Source: Alkaliphilus oremlandii OhILAs (GTDB lineage: Bacteria; Bacillota; Clostridia; Peptostreptococcales; Natronincolaceae). From it: a stretch of DNA of 64,000 nt. The notes under the pieces are model-generated. The model did no database searches and was not told where the DNA came from. It saw nothing but the letters and a program-made list of their open reading frames with translations. The translations under genes were made by a program, and so were the position numbers. Below are positions 8,586 to 18,122 of the stretch, piece after piece; position 1 is the stretch's first letter, and every line of letters starts with the position of its first letter. Where the stretch lies: assembly GCF_000018325.1 (NCBI RefSeq), contig NC_009922.1:2976001-3040000 (forward strand), written 5' to 3'.

Positions 8586-9281
8586 ATGGGATATAAGGTG
8601 ATTCTATTCGATGCAGATGATACTTTATTCGACTTTAAAAGATCCGAAAGAGATGCTCTCAAAAATGCGATACTGCATTTTAATATAGAATACAATGAAG
8701 ACATTCACTTAAAGATTTATCAGGAAGTAAATCACCAGGTTTGGGCAGAATTCGAGAAAGGGATGATTACCCAGGAAAAATTAAAGATTGAAAGATTCAA
8801 AAGGCTTTCAGATCGATTAGGAATCCAGCTTGATACGGTAAAGTTTGCAGAATTGTATATGAAATACCTATCCTATGGTTCTTTTTTGTATGAGGAAACG
8901 ACTCCGCTTATTAAAAACCTATACGAAAATTATCAGCTTGCAATCATTACCAATGGCCTTCGAGATGTACAGAACAATCGAATACGAAAATCCACCATAG
9001 CAGAGTATTTCGATGATATTGTCATATCCGAGGAAGTCAAGGTGTCCAAGCCAGACCCTAAGATATTTGAAATTGCTTTAGAGCATTTAAAACATATAGA
9101 TAAAAGTACTGTGCTGATGGTAGGCGATAGCTTAAGCTCCGATATTCAAGGGGGTTTAAACTTCGGGATTGATACCTGCTGGTTTAATCCCCATAAAAAG
9201 GTTAACAATACTGCCATACAGCCTAAGTACGAAATTTCCAGCCTTATGGCGCTTATAGATATTCTAAATGACAAGAAATAG
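8586..9281 (+). CDS. HAD-superfamily phosphatase, YjjG-like nucleotidase
   Basis: A 231-residue HAD hydrolase. Motif I is DADDTL (residues 9-14, nucleophile D9), motif II is in AIITNGL, motif III is the lysine in VSKPDPKIF, and motif IV is VMVGDSLSSDIQGG. Length and cap sequence fit the YjjG/YfnB group, which dephosphorylates noncanonical pyrimidine nucleotides. The ATG at 8586 follows TAGGAGGAATTATT; an ATG six codons upstream precedes that site. It is monocistronic, with a TATAAT box at 8536-8541 but no clear -35. Confidence 0.88.
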   Translation: MGYKVILFDADDTLFDFKRSERDALKNAILHFNIEYNEDIHLKIYQEVNHQVWAEFEKGMITQEKLKIERFKRLSDRLGIQLDTVKFAELYMKYLSYGSFLYEETTPLIKNLYENYQLAIITNGLRDVQNNRIRKSTIAEYFDDIVISEEVKVSKPDPKIFEIALEHLKHIDKSTVLMVGDSLSSDIQGGLNFGIDTCWFNPHKKVNNTAIQPKYEISSLMALIDILNDKK

Positions 9282-9312
9282 ATATCTACTTGTTTTAAGC
9301 TAGTAAACGAAA

Positions 9313-9353
9313 CAGCCACCTAAAGCTTAGATCATTCTAGCTCTCGGTGGCTG
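9313..9353 (+). terminator. Terminator between the YjjG-like and symporter genes
   Basis: CAGCCACC pairs with GGTGGCTG, with further imperfect pairing inside, followed by TATTTTT on the plus strand. It may also serve the convergent symporter gene, but its minus-side T tract is weak. Confidence 0.75.
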
Positions 9354-9363
9354 CTATTTTTAC

Positions 9364-10767
9364 TTAGTTTTTACTTAATTGCTTATTCTCAAAGCTATAA
9401 TCATAGTGTAGTCGTTCTCCCTTAGAAATCTGTCCTTCATAATCACATAAGATTTTTTTGGACTCTTTAAATAATACAAAGATTGCGATTATGTTTGGAA
9501 TTACCATAATTCCATTGAACATATCTGCTAAGCTCCATACAAAATCCACTTGTTGATAAGAACCAACAACGATGAATGCCAATACAATTAGCTGATATAA
9601 TCTAATTGAATTCTTATTCTTAAACAAGAATCTTATGTTATTCTCTCCAAAATAATACCATCCTACAACAGTTGTAAAGGCGAAGAATGTTAAACAAACC
9701 GCTAAAAACTTTTCTCCCCAAGGCCCAAAGGCTATTCTAAATGCTGCCTGTGTTATGCCAACACCTACTGCTCCCGATTGATCTGCACCCGTTGCTAAAA
9801 TAACCAAAGCAGTTGCTGTACATGCCAACATGGTATCAATAAATACAGCAACCATTGCTGATAATCCTTGCTCCGCTGGATGTTTAACATCGGCTACGGC
9901 ATGGGAGTTCGGTGTAGAACCCATTCCGGCTTCATTTGAGAAGAGACCCCTAGCAACTCCAAAACGTACTGCTTGCTTTATACTAATACCAACGGCACCA
10001 CCTAAAACAGCTGCCGGATTAAAAGCACCCACAAAAATCGATTTCATCACTGGAATAAAATCTGCTCTAAACATTACAATTACAGCTATTGCACCGAAAA
10101 TATATACTACGGCCATTACTGGAACTACCATCTCTGCAAAGGTTGCAATTCTCTTTATTCCACCAATAAATATCAAGCCTGCAAATATGGCTATAACAAC
10201 ACCTATCATCAATTGTGAAACATTAAATGCAGTACTTACTGCACTAGCGATGGAATTGGATTGAACCATATTCCCTATGAATCCTAAGGCAATGATAATT
10301 GCAATGGCAAAGAATGAAGCTAAACCTTTTGTACCCATTCCATTTTTTATATAATATGCAGGTCCACCAACCAGTTGCCCATCCTCTGTTCTCTCCCTAT
10401 ACTTTAAAGCAAGCGTTGCTTCAACAAATATGGTTGACATTCCAAAGAAAGCCGATACCCACATCCATAAAATAGCACCCGGTCCCCCTAAAGCGATGGC
10501 TGTCGCTACCCCTGCAACGTTACCCGTCCCAATCTGTGCAGCGATGGACGTAGCCAATGCCTGAAAGGAAGACATACTCCCCTCTTTATTTGCCTCTTTT
10601 TTAAATACACCGCCAAATACCTGCTTTACAGCCGTTCCAAATTTCGTTATCTGGGGAAATCCTAGTCTTATGGAGCAGTAAATACCAACACCTACAAGAC
10701 CAACAATTAGTACATAATCCCATAAAATTCCGTTTACCTTACTCACAATGCTTTCTAACATATACAT
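9364..10767 (-). CDS. Sodium:alanine symporter (AGCS family)
   Basis: A 467-residue membrane transporter with about 10-11 hydrophobic segments. AGCS hallmarks are present: QALATSIAAQIGTGNVAGVA, the GGPGAILWMWVSAFFGMSTI segment, GGPAYYIKNG, and FSNEAGMGSTPNSHA. The family imports alanine or glycine with sodium. The start has AAGGGGG 8 nt upstream. The 235-nt leader shows a small GGCG/CGCC hairpin but no riboswitch I can name. Specificity for alanine, glycine or serine is not determined. Confidence 0.92.
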   Translation of the reverse strand: MYMLESIVSKVNGILWDYVLIVGLVGVGIYCSIRLGFPQITKFGTAVKQVFGGVFKKEANKEGSMSSFQALATSIAAQIGTGNVAGVATAIALGGPGAILWMWVSAFFGMSTIFVEATLALKYRERTEDGQLVGGPAYYIKNGMGTKGLASFFAIAIIIALGFIGNMVQSNSIASAVSTAFNVSQLMIGVVIAIFAGLIFIGGIKRIATFAEMVVPVMAVVYIFGAIAVIVMFRADFIPVMKSIFVGAFNPAAVLGGAVGISIKQAVRFGVARGLFSNEAGMGSTPNSHAVADVKHPAEQGLSAMVAVFIDTMLACTATALVILATGADQSGAVGVGITQAAFRIAFGPWGEKFLAVCLTFFAFTTVVGWYYFGENNIRFLFKNKNSIRLYQLIVLAFIVVGSYQQVDFVWSLADMFNGIMVIPNIIAIFVLFKESKKILCDYEGQISKGERLHYDYSFENKQLSKN

Positions 10768-10958
10768 CTGTCATGCCCCCTTGTTTGTTTATAATAATTT
10801 TTATGATTTCGTTATTATTTTAACAATAAATGAATGTTTTGTCCAGTTAAACCATCGGCGTTTTTCGCCATTTTTTGCATGTTAATGTCTCTATACAGCT
10901 TCATAGCTACCATTCCCACATTATTTATTGTTATTTTTTTGTCTATGATGTAAAAAAT

Positions 10959-10994
10959 AAGGTGGAATATGAATATAGTTCCACATTCCACCTT
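10959..10994 (-). terminator. Rho-independent terminator of the methionine aminopeptidase gene
   Basis: A 10-bp stem AAGGTGGAAT / ATTCCACCTT is followed on the minus strand by ATTTTTTAC, directly after the stop codon. Confidence 0.85.
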
Positions 10995-11002
10995 CGCTCA
11001 TA

Positions 11003-11878
11003 TTAATATGCCAATATCTCATGTCCCTCATTTGTTACCAATACCATTATTTCACTTTGTGCTGATGGTTGCCCATCCGCTGTATAAAATGTCCAACCAT
11101 TCTTTTGATCTAAAAATATTTTATCAGTACCCATATTGAGCATTGGTTCTATTGTAAATATCATTCCCGGCACCATCAGCATCTCTGTTTTTTGCTTAGA
11201 AACATAGCTCACCCATGGCTCTTCATGGAAAGCCAATCCAATACCATGACCGCCAATCTCTCTTACAACAGAATATCCATTATTGGTAGCATGTTCATGT
11301 ATGGCTTGACCCATATCTCCTAAGAAACCCCACGGTTGAACTTGTTTTAGTCCCAGTTCAATACATTCACCTACCACACCAACCAGTCTTTCTTTTTTTG
11401 CATCCACATCACCAATACAGAACATTCTAGAAGAATCGGAAAAGTATCCCTTATAATTCGTTGAAACATCAACGTTAATAATATCTCCATTGCGGAGTAC
11501 TACATTCTTTGATGGGATCCCATGACATACCTGATCATTAACTGAAGTACATACATTTTTAGAAAATCCTTTATAATGAAGCTGTGCAGGTACACCGCCA
11601 AGTTCTATTGTTTTTTTATAAACTAGTTCGTTTATATTCTCAGTAGTTATACCAGCCTCTATATTTTCTGCAATATAGTCTAAAACTGCAATATTTACTT
11701 TTCCACTTTCACGTATTTTCGATATTTGTTCAGATGTTTTTATAATGCTTTTAGGTGGAACAATATGTCCCTGTCTCTTATAATCTTTAATTCGATCATC
11801 AAACTCAGCATGACACTTTTTATATTTGATTTGGCTACCACACCAACATAGATCATTTCTCATTAATCTATTATGCAT
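11003..11878 (-). CDS. map: Methionine aminopeptidase type I with N-terminal SEC-C zinc motif
   Basis: A 291-residue enzyme that removes N-terminal methionine. Residues 8-23 (NDLCWCGSQIKYKKCH) form a SEC-C (SecA C-terminal-like) zinc motif with C11, C13, C22 and H23. The catalytic domain carries the metal ligands in INVDVSTNYKGYFSDSSRMF (two Asp), GHGIG (His), IEPML (Glu) and SEIMVLV (Glu). SEC-C bearing MetAPs are known in Clostridia and are thought to bind ribosomes through the motif. The start has GAGGAG 7 nt upstream. It is not in the usual secY-adk-map cluster, so it is likely a second MetAP. Confidence 0.93.
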   Translation of the reverse strand: MHNRLMRNDLCWCGSQIKYKKCHAEFDDRIKDYKRQGHIVPPKSIIKTSEQISKIRESGKVNIAVLDYIAENIEAGITTENINELVYKKTIELGGVPAQLHYKGFSKNVCTSVNDQVCHGIPSKNVVLRNGDIINVDVSTNYKGYFSDSSRMFCIGDVDAKKERLVGVVGECIELGLKQVQPWGFLGDMGQAIHEHATNNGYSVVREIGGHGIGLAFHEEPWVSYVSKQKTEMLMVPGMIFTIEPMLNMGTDKIFLDQKNGWTFYTADGQPSAQSEIMVLVTNEGHEILAY

Positions 11879-11923
11879 TCTACTCTCCTCTTTATTAAAA
11901 TAATATTTTCAAACCTCTATAAA

Positions 11924-12295
11924 TTAATTGTTTTGCAATGGGAATATGCTCGGTTTCGTGTATAGTTCAATGTTGGTTATTGCTTTTCGATACTGACCTG
12001 GAGTGTATCCGTAAGTATTTACGAATGCTCTTGCAAAACTTTCTTGAGAGGAGAATCCGTATTTCAATGCGATATCTAAAAGTCTATGCTGTGTATTCTT
12101 TACTTCCATTGCGGCAAGAGATAATCTACGCTTAGATATATATTGTTTGAAGGTTATTCCTACATATTCATGGAATTTCTTAGAACAGTAAAACTGCGAG
12201 TAGCCAACATAACTAGACATATCACTCAGTGTTGGATTCATTGTAATATGATCCTCTATCCAGTTCACCATATTTTCTACAGTTTTTATAGACAA
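11924..12295 (-). CDS. Short AraC-family regulator (HTH only)
   Basis: 123 residues, essentially only the double helix-turn-helix DNA-binding domain (SDMSSYVGYSQFYCSKKFHEYV and LLDIALKYGFSSQESFARAF). There is no ligand domain, as in SoxS/MarA-sized activators. The start is TTG with GGGGG 7 nt upstream. It resembles the N-terminal part of the next gene rightward (12479-13354), so the two may be paralogues. It is on the same strand as, and about 180 nt from, that gene. Its target is unknown. Confidence 0.82.
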   Translation of the reverse strand: MSIKTVENMVNWIEDHITMNPTLSDMSSYVGYSQFYCSKKFHEYVGITFKQYISKRRLSLAAMEVKNTQHRLLDIALKYGFSSQESFARAFVNTYGYTPGQYRKAITNIELYTKPSIFPLQNN

Positions 12296-12478
12296 TGATA
12301 TTCCCCCTCTCTATAGGCATATTATATCAAACTCAATCATCAAAAACCTGACATAACTTGCAATAATATTTTTATTCGCTGGAATATATAGGATGACTGA
12401 ATACTTTATAAATATTCTACACGAGAGGCTGTAAAAGCTTTAAATAGTCCTATTACCTAGGAATACACTAGATTACTC

Positions 12479-13354
12479 TTAATTTTTAACAATTGCAATC
12501 CATACTTCTTGATGATTTTCTGGCATATAAGATTCAATCACTGGAAGATTCGCTAACTGATAGCCTGAATTTGGCAGCCATTCCGTATAGAATTGTTTAT
12601 AAACCTTCTGTACGGCATCTGGCAGTTCACCATTTGCCTCAAAAATCACCCATGTTGACCCTGGATATGAAAATTCCTCCATTCCTTCAGGCGGTGAAAC
12701 ATGATTACACGTAGGAAGGTCTACGTGGTTTGTAACCGCTACTATATAATTCATTTCTTCAGAATTTCCCCATTGTCCACCTTCGCTTATACCAAGAACG
12801 CCAGCAGGACGATAATCTACTTTCTCAAAGAGTTTAAAGAATCGATCCATGGTACCATTTTTCCAAGCATTCTCCCATATCTGAGGAATGATTTCAAATG
12901 CCTCCGATGTATTAATCTGATTGGCTATTCCTGCTACCTTAAACGCAGGAAACTGTTCAATTTTATAGTTCATGTGGTTTTCCCCCTTTATCGTCATTTG
13001 AAAGGATAGCTTAGGACAGGATTTTAGCTGAACTGTTTCGTTTCTTACAGTAGAAGGCAGCACACCATGATAATTTCTAAAAGCACGAGAAAACGCATCC
13101 TGTGACTCGTATCCATATTTTAAAGAAATATCAATAATTCTTTCTGTACTGTTTAGGATATCAAAAGCTGCCAGTGTTAAGCGTCTATTTCGTATATATT
13201 CAGACAATGGTTTGTCTGCAATGTAAGAGAACATTCTTTGAAAATTATAGATAGAACATCCTGCGATCTTAGATATCCTCTCATGTGAAATCTCATCTGT
13301 AAGATGGTCCTCTATATAGCTTATAACCTCATTCATTCGATGAACCCAATTCAT
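12479..13354 (-). CDS. AraC-family regulator with GyrI-like effector domain
   Basis: A 291-residue Rob-like protein. An N-terminal AraC double HTH (residues about 8-105, including IAGCSIYNFQRMFSYIADKP and ISLKYGYESQDAFSRAF) is followed by a C-terminal GyrI-like/BmrR-type effector-binding domain (about 128-290, with ESYMPENHQEVWIAI at the end). This architecture usually senses small hydrophobic or cationic compounds. The start has GGAGGGG 7 nt upstream. Its target genes are not evident. Confidence 0.88.
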   Translation of the reverse strand: MNWVHRMNEVISYIEDHLTDEISHERISKIAGCSIYNFQRMFSYIADKPLSEYIRNRRLTLAAFDILNSTERIIDISLKYGYESQDAFSRAFRNYHGVLPSTVRNETVQLKSCPKLSFQMTIKGENHMNYKIEQFPAFKVAGIANQINTSEAFEIIPQIWENAWKNGTMDRFFKLFEKVDYRPAGVLGISEGGQWGNSEEMNYIVAVTNHVDLPTCNHVSPPEGMEEFSYPGSTWVIFEANGELPDAVQKVYKQFYTEWLPNSGYQLANLPVIESYMPENHQEVWIAIVKN

Positions 13355-13467
13355 AGCTGTCCCCTCCTATTAAAATCATACATTATTCAAATTAAAAACA
13401 CTCGATATTTCGTGCCGCATTTTATCTGGTATTAATTAAAGATGCTACTTGTTTCTATAATCTAGAG

Positions 13468-14694
13468 TTATCGATAGAGAACTATATCATTGTTATAAAT
13501 AGAACATGCTCCCTCGTATTTTATATGACCCTTTGATTGAAGGTCCATAATATGAACAAACTCAAAATAATTTTCTTCTTCATCTTCAACCCATTGCCAA
13601 CAAATTAAATATCGATGGTTGATCATCTCTTTAAAATAAAGATTCTTCCCCTTTTTAAAAGAAAAAGTATCGTCAAAGTTATATATTCCCCTAATTTCAA
13701 TAGAATCATCTAATTCAACTTCTTCATATATCGTATCTCCATAAATCAATCTACCCTTTATTTTTTTATGATGTATTTCTTTCACTACTGTAGGCACAAA
13801 TTTTTCTTTATCTAGGGCATGTACTTTTTCAATTCCAGTTTTAAAATCCTTTTCTCTAAAATATATATTTCTTTCATCCATTCCTAGATATCTTACCCAT
13901 CCATCTAAATATCTTTTTTTAATTTCTTTAAACTGTATATTTTTCTGTCCTCTTTTAATACTTTCCACGAAATCGTTAACAGGGATATAGTATAACCCTT
14001 CTATTTCTTTAACTAAGTTTTTATCTAAGCGACCATCCTTTATTGCATTATAAATATATTCCTCATATTCGTAATCCTCCATATAAGTTTCATTAAACAG
14101 TAAATATTCTTCATCATTATGGGTAAAGGTAGGCAAACAATCAAGTAAACCATGGACCACCGTAAGTCCATTGACTAATCTTAAGTCGTTTACAAGGTAT
14201 ATTTGATCTTCTAGTAAGTCACATAAATATATAAAATGGCTATACCCAGCCTCTTTATAAAAACCGTACTTATCCTCATCCATCTCATCAATATCTGCAT
14301 AGAATAAAAAATAACGGCTATTGATGACGATTGGAATAGAAGTTACTTCTTCTTTCACTTCAAAAATATGCTTGGATTTAATCTTCTTAGAATTTCTATC
14401 TAAAGCATCTACTTCTATGCTATTTAAATTTTTAAAACACGGTTTAATTATTAAAATATCATTTTCAATAATGTAAGTATGTTGACTATAGAACTCTGCT
14501 TCTGGAATTTCATAAGTATATATTTCTTCCACCACGCCTGTGCTCAGTTCATAGCTATTTATACTGAAATAATACTTACCGTTTCTTTCTATTTCTTTAG
14601 TAAAGATAATTTCTTGTTCTTCAAAGCTTAAAATCTTATTTCTTGCACCACAATGCTCTCTAATGTCAATAATTTTTATATCTGCTCTACCCAT
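13468..14694 (-). CDS. Hypothetical protein, possibly beta-propeller-like
   Basis: A 408-residue soluble protein without signal peptide, membrane segment or recognised family. It is rich in aromatic and acidic residues and made of short alternating strands, each block ending in patterns such as RYFLFYAD, EEYLLFNE, DERNIYFRE and KGKNLYFKE. These look like repeated blades of a WD- or YncE-like propeller. The start has only a weak and distant GGGG. The gap upstream holds an orphan 25-codon frame. No operon partner is evident. Confidence 0.6.
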   Translation of the reverse strand: MGRADIKIIDIREHCGARNKILSFEEQEIIFTKEIERNGKYYFSINSYELSTGVVEEIYTYEIPEAEFYSQHTYIIENDILIIKPCFKNLNSIEVDALDRNSKKIKSKHIFEVKEEVTSIPIVINSRYFLFYADIDEMDEDKYGFYKEAGYSHFIYLCDLLEDQIYLVNDLRLVNGLTVVHGLLDCLPTFTHNDEEYLLFNETYMEDYEYEEYIYNAIKDGRLDKNLVKEIEGLYYIPVNDFVESIKRGQKNIQFKEIKKRYLDGWVRYLGMDERNIYFREKDFKTGIEKVHALDKEKFVPTVVKEIHHKKIKGRLIYGDTIYEEVELDDSIEIRGIYNFDDTFSFKKGKNLYFKEMINHRYLICWQWVEDEEENYFEFVHIMDLQSKGHIKYEGACSIYNNDIVLYR

Positions 14695-14799
14695 TTTCCA
14701 ATACCGTCCCCTTCTTAAGATGTATATATCTTCTTCAGCCTTACCTACAAAACCAAAGGTATTATAGCTTTATTATAGCAGACGGCTAAAATAATAGCG

Positions 14800-14877
14800 C
14801 TATATCCATCGCTTAAGTTTTTTAAGGCTCTGTATTAATCGTTCTCTGGCTTCAGATTCTGTAAACCCTTCTTTCAT
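14800..14877 (-). pseudogene. Orphan 25-codon reading frame, possible gene remnant
   Basis: An ATG-initiated frame (MKEGFTESEARERLIQSLKK, then five residues) of charged, helix-like composition lies between a terminator hairpin and the 13468-14694 gene. No ribosome binding site precedes it. It looks like a fragment of a lost gene, but chance cannot be excluded and I recognise no family. Confidence 0.25.
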
Positions 14878-14890
14878 CTCATTATAAAAA

Positions 14891-14922
14891 ACAAACTACG
14901 ACACCTCTATGTCATAGCTTGT
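14891..14922 (-). terminator. Bidirectional-looking terminator after the EamA gene
   Basis: A 13-bp stem with two G-T pairs (ACAAACTACGACA / TGTCATAGCTTGT) is flanked by A and T runs on both sides. It would end the EamA transcript on the minus strand. Confidence 0.75.
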
Positions 14923-14956
14923 TTTTTTATAAATTTCTCGTCTAATAAATTGCAAG

Positions 14957-15850
14957 TTATAACTCTATCACCATATCTTCCATCTTTTCCTTTTCTGGAT
15001 AAGAGTTTAGGATGAGTCCACAAAATAAAAGTACCCCACCTATAATAGAAATACCTGTAAGCCTTTCTTTAAATACAACTACCCCGAGTATGGCTGCAGT
15101 CAGCGGCTCTACCAAAGTTAAAGCCACTGCCTTAGGCGTTGAAATACTCACCAGTGCATAGGCAAATAGGGTATAGGCTACAGCAGTTGCTACGATTCCT
15201 AAATGGAGCATAGTTACAATTCCACGAGTAGTACCTAACCAGCTTATATCCTGAAAAAATAAGATCGGTGATAATAGGACTGCACTGATAAAAAATATGA
15301 GCCCATTGACTGGCTCCATCGGTGAATTCTCAAATAATTTCTTAGACACCTTCACATAGATAGCATAGGATATGCCTGCACCGATAGACAAAATAGAGCC
15401 CCATACATTCATATTCATAGCGTCCTGTCCCCCAAATAGCAAGCCGCACCCTACAATGGACAATGCAGTTCCTAGAACCCATCTGCTACTGAGTTTTTCT
15501 CCAAAAACACACTCTATAATACCAGAAAAAACAGGTGCACTTCCTAAGGCTAAAACCGTTCCAACTGCAATTCCTGTCTTAGATACGCCTAAGAAGAAAA
15601 GTGGTTGATAAACTGCCATACATAGAGAGGCTGTTAGCAGTAATTTTTTATCCAACTCTATTTTCGTCTTAAATGCACCTCTTATTTTTGCCATCAAAAG
15701 TAAAGCTGTGCCCCCTATGGCCATACGTAGTGCACCAACCGCCATCGGTGTAGCATTTTGTGGGGCAAATGCCTGGGAAGAGCCTGTAGTCCCCCATAGT
15801 ACAGCTGCCATTATTACAAGCATCTGTGCCTTTAAATTTCTTTCCTTCAT
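14957..15850 (-). CDS. EamA/DMT-family transporter
   Basis: A 297-residue membrane protein with ten predicted hydrophobic helices in two EamA repeats. The first begins at LVIMAAVLWGTTGSSQAFAP and the second at GSILSIGAGISYAIYVKVSK. DMT exporters of this size move amino acids, metabolites or drugs out of the cell. The ATG follows AGGAGG. It sits next to a divergent-function but co-directional AraC regulator (15945-16679), which is a plausible controller. Confidence 0.87.
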   Translation of the reverse strand: MKERNLKAQMLVIMAAVLWGTTGSSQAFAPQNATPMAVGALRMAIGGTALLLMAKIRGAFKTKIELDKKLLLTASLCMAVYQPLFFLGVSKTGIAVGTVLALGSAPVFSGIIECVFGEKLSSRWVLGTALSIVGCGLLFGGQDAMNMNVWGSILSIGAGISYAIYVKVSKKLFENSPMEPVNGLIFFISAVLLSPILFFQDISWLGTTRGIVTMLHLGIVATAVAYTLFAYALVSISTPKAVALTLVEPLTAAILGVVVFKERLTGISIIGGVLLFCGLILNSYPEKEKMEDMVIEL

Positions 15851-15944
15851 AATGTTATCCTCCTAAATAATGATGTCAACACCAAACCTTTAAAGCTTGA
15901 ATTCACACCATTATTATAGGATGTATGGATACAAAATTCTTTAC

Positions 15945-16679
15945 TTAAACTGGGGAGCTTTTATCTGTTTCTCGGCTCTTTTTGCGGTATTCCCTTGGTG
16001 GTACTTCTCCATGATCCATAAATAATCTCGTAAGAGAGGATTGGTGTTTATATCCCACAAGGTCAGAAATCACAAGTAAACTCAAATCTGTGTTGACTAA
16101 ATATTCCTTTGCCTTTTGGAGCCGTAGTTTTTGAATATACGCATTCGGCGTCATTCCCGTTCTTCTATGAAACCACTCAATATAATAAGATTCATTGAAG
16201 CTTTCAATTGCTGCCAATTGACCAATGGATATTGATTTATGAAAATTGCTATGGATATATTGTATAGAAGTCGGTCTGACTTCATCTAATAAAAAGCTGC
16301 ACGCATATTTCACTAAGTCATATAGTCCCCTTTTGCTAGCACTTCGAACTTCTTCCTGTAGAAGATACCGAATAGCTTTCCATCGTTCATCCAAATTCTG
16401 CCTAATTTCATGCTTCAAAGTATCTCCTAATAGAATTAGGATTATATCCCTTGGAATATCCAATACTAAAAATTTATTGATACCTACTGAATGATAAGAA
16501 TGATCACATTGAGGTGGCAGAAAAAACAGATGATTGTCATTCAGACTCAGCTCATTCTTACCTGTTTTTATAGATAAGCTGCCTTGTAGCGGAAGTATTA
16601 ATTGGCTATAGGAATGGCTATGGGTATAAAACTTCTCTGTATACGTTCTTGTTTCACATATTAACTGATTATATTCCAT
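15945..16679 (-). CDS. AraC-family regulator with cupin sensor domain
   Basis: 244 residues. An N-terminal AraC-type cupin (HSHSYSQLILPLQGSLSIKT and HLFFLPPQCDHSYHS, about residues 17-70) is followed by a linker and a C-terminal double HTH (IGQLAAIESFNESYYIEWFH and VISDLVGYKHQSSLTRLF). The start at 16679 is preferred: GGGGTGAG lies 6 nt upstream, while the longer ATG at 16736 has none and would overlap the nitroreductase. It lies between the nitroreductase and EamA genes on the same strand and may regulate them. Confidence 0.87.
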   Translation of the reverse strand: MEYNQLICETRTYTEKFYTHSHSYSQLILPLQGSLSIKTGKNELSLNDNHLFFLPPQCDHSYHSVGINKFLVLDIPRDIILILLGDTLKHEIRQNLDERWKAIRYLLQEEVRSASKRGLYDLVKYACSFLLDEVRPTSIQYIHSNFHKSISIGQLAAIESFNESYYIEWFHRRTGMTPNAYIQKLRLQKAKEYLVNTDLSLLVISDLVGYKHQSSLTRLFMDHGEVPPREYRKKSRETDKSSPV

Positions 16680-16722
16680 CGTTTTCTCACCCCATTCCTT
16701 TAGTACATGGATTTTATCCTCG

Positions 16723-17226
16723 CTACCAGCTTTCATTATGGATTCTATCTGGATTATATCGTTCTCTGACTTCTCTCTCTTCAGCAGGATATCCTACAGC
16801 GATAACAGCAACTGGCGTTATATGCGCCGGAAGATGCACCAACTTTGCCATACCTTCCATTAACTCTTCTCTAGGATAAACACCACACCAGCAGGTTCCC
16901 AAGCCTAATGCTTTACTTTGCAAAAGAATGTTCTGTATGCACGCACTCATATCCTGAATCCAAAAAAGACCCTCGTATTTTAAATTGCTCTGATCTGCAC
17001 AAGGTATAATGGCAAGGGGTGCTTCCTTTAGCATTTGTCCATGGGGATGAAAACTAGCAATTTCATCTAATTTCTGCCGATCCTTTATTACCACGAAATG
17101 CCATGGTTGCTCATTGCCAGCCGATGGGGCATACATAGCAGCCCGCAATATTTTTTGTATATAATCCTGACTAATTTCCTTCCCTTTGTATTTCCGAATA
17201 CTTCTTCTTTCAAATATTTCTTTCAT
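16723..17226 (-). CDS. Nitroreductase-family FMN protein
   Basis: A 167-residue FMN-dependent nitroreductase-fold enzyme. It has the N-terminal RRSIRKYKGKEI signature, the PSAGNEQPWHFVVIKD segment, and the LGLGTCWCGVYP motif before a C-terminal arginine-rich tail. It probably reduces nitro, quinone or enone substrates with NAD(P)H. The second ATG (17226) is chosen because AGGAGG is one base from the first (17235) and about 10 nt from this one. It precedes an AraC gene by 43 nt. Confidence 0.88.
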   Translation of the reverse strand: MKEIFERRSIRKYKGKEISQDYIQKILRAAMYAPSAGNEQPWHFVVIKDRQKLDEIASFHPHGQMLKEAPLAIIPCADQSNLKYEGLFWIQDMSACIQNILLQSKALGLGTCWCGVYPREELMEGMAKLVHLPAHITPVAVIAVGYPAEEREVRERYNPDRIHNESW

Positions 17227-17318
17227 TGAGATCATTCCTCCTATCTAATCCTTTTACTTTTATTATATCCTAAAAATTTTATATTTTCTTATAAAACAGG
17301 AGAAAATCTCGTAGCTTT

Positions 17319-18116
17319 CTAAATATCCTTTCTCTTTAATTGAAAAATGCCTATAGCAGAAGTTATTCCAATCCATATAAATAACAGTACAATACTCGTC
17401 CTATTTCCTAGTAACTCATAGGAGCTTGCAGAGGCAGTACCCGATAAACTGTGTATCGCTGATTGTGGCAGTATTGGCATCATTAACTTTTGGACGCTCA
17501 ATGGGAACATTCTTACCAAGGCAGGAATCAATAGAACAACGAAGGAAAATGTAATTCCGCCAGGGCTACTCATAAATATAAAAGTAGATGCTACTGTCAG
17601 CATACAGTAAAAAACAGGCATTATAGCGCTACCGATTATCAATTGTATTAGGCAATGATCTTTAAGTGACGCCATAGGCATTCCATTGAATACTAAAACC
17701 AATTGTCCTGCAACAAAGGTTGTCAATGTTACCATTAAGCTTATGATCATAGCGAATAGGCAATAGATCATCAGCTTACTATAGTAGAATCTTTTGCGGT
17801 TGGGTGTTCCCGCTAAGGAAGTATAAATCAATTTTGTTGAGAACTCAGAGGATATTAAAATAGCAGTAAAGATGATTAGCATCATTGCCGCGGCATCAAT
17901 ACCTAACATACTGGCAGATACGATATCTTTTGGAGACAACTCTCCTATGGACCTTCCGTCCGTCATATTTGTTGTCAGTGAAAAAATCAAACCTAAGGAT
18001 AGACTTATCATAATCAACGCAACTAAAAAGTTTTTTGAGAATTTAAGAAACATAATCTTTCGGTACTCAGCCTCTATCAAGTTTTTAAAGGAAACTTTCT
18101 TTGATTGATCCATCAT
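17319..18116 (-). CDS. ABC-2 type transporter permease
   Basis: A 265-residue membrane protein with about six hydrophobic segments and the ABC-2 pattern: a cytoplasmic N-terminus, ISSEFSTKLIYTSLAGTPNR in the first loop, and a late permease core. It starts 6 nt after the ATPase gene stop, so the two are translated from one transcript with the MerR gene upstream. It probably exports a drug, peptide or lipid. The start has AAGGTG 8 nt upstream. Substrate unknown. Confidence 0.87.
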   Translation of the reverse strand: MMDQSKKVSFKNLIEAEYRKIMFLKFSKNFLVALIMISLSLGLIFSLTTNMTDGRSIGELSPKDIVSASMLGIDAAAMMLIIFTAILISSEFSTKLIYTSLAGTPNRKRFYYSKLMIYCLFAMIISLMVTLTTFVAGQLVLVFNGMPMASLKDHCLIQLIIGSAIMPVFYCMLTVASTFIFMSSPGGITFSFVVLLIPALVRMFPLSVQKLMMPILPQSAIHSLSGTASASSYELLGNRTSIVLLFIWIGITSAIGIFQLKRKDI

Positions 18117-18122
18117 CTATAA

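Noticed and set aside
10846..10862. GGCG/CGCC hairpin before the alanine symporter as a glycine riboswitch
   Set aside because: The conserved glycine-riboswitch core sequences are absent; only a small hairpin is visible.
11924..13354. Two AraC genes as one frameshifted gene
   Set aside because: Each has its own ribosome binding site and a complete double HTH, and they are 180 nt apart; they are separate, possibly paralogous genes.
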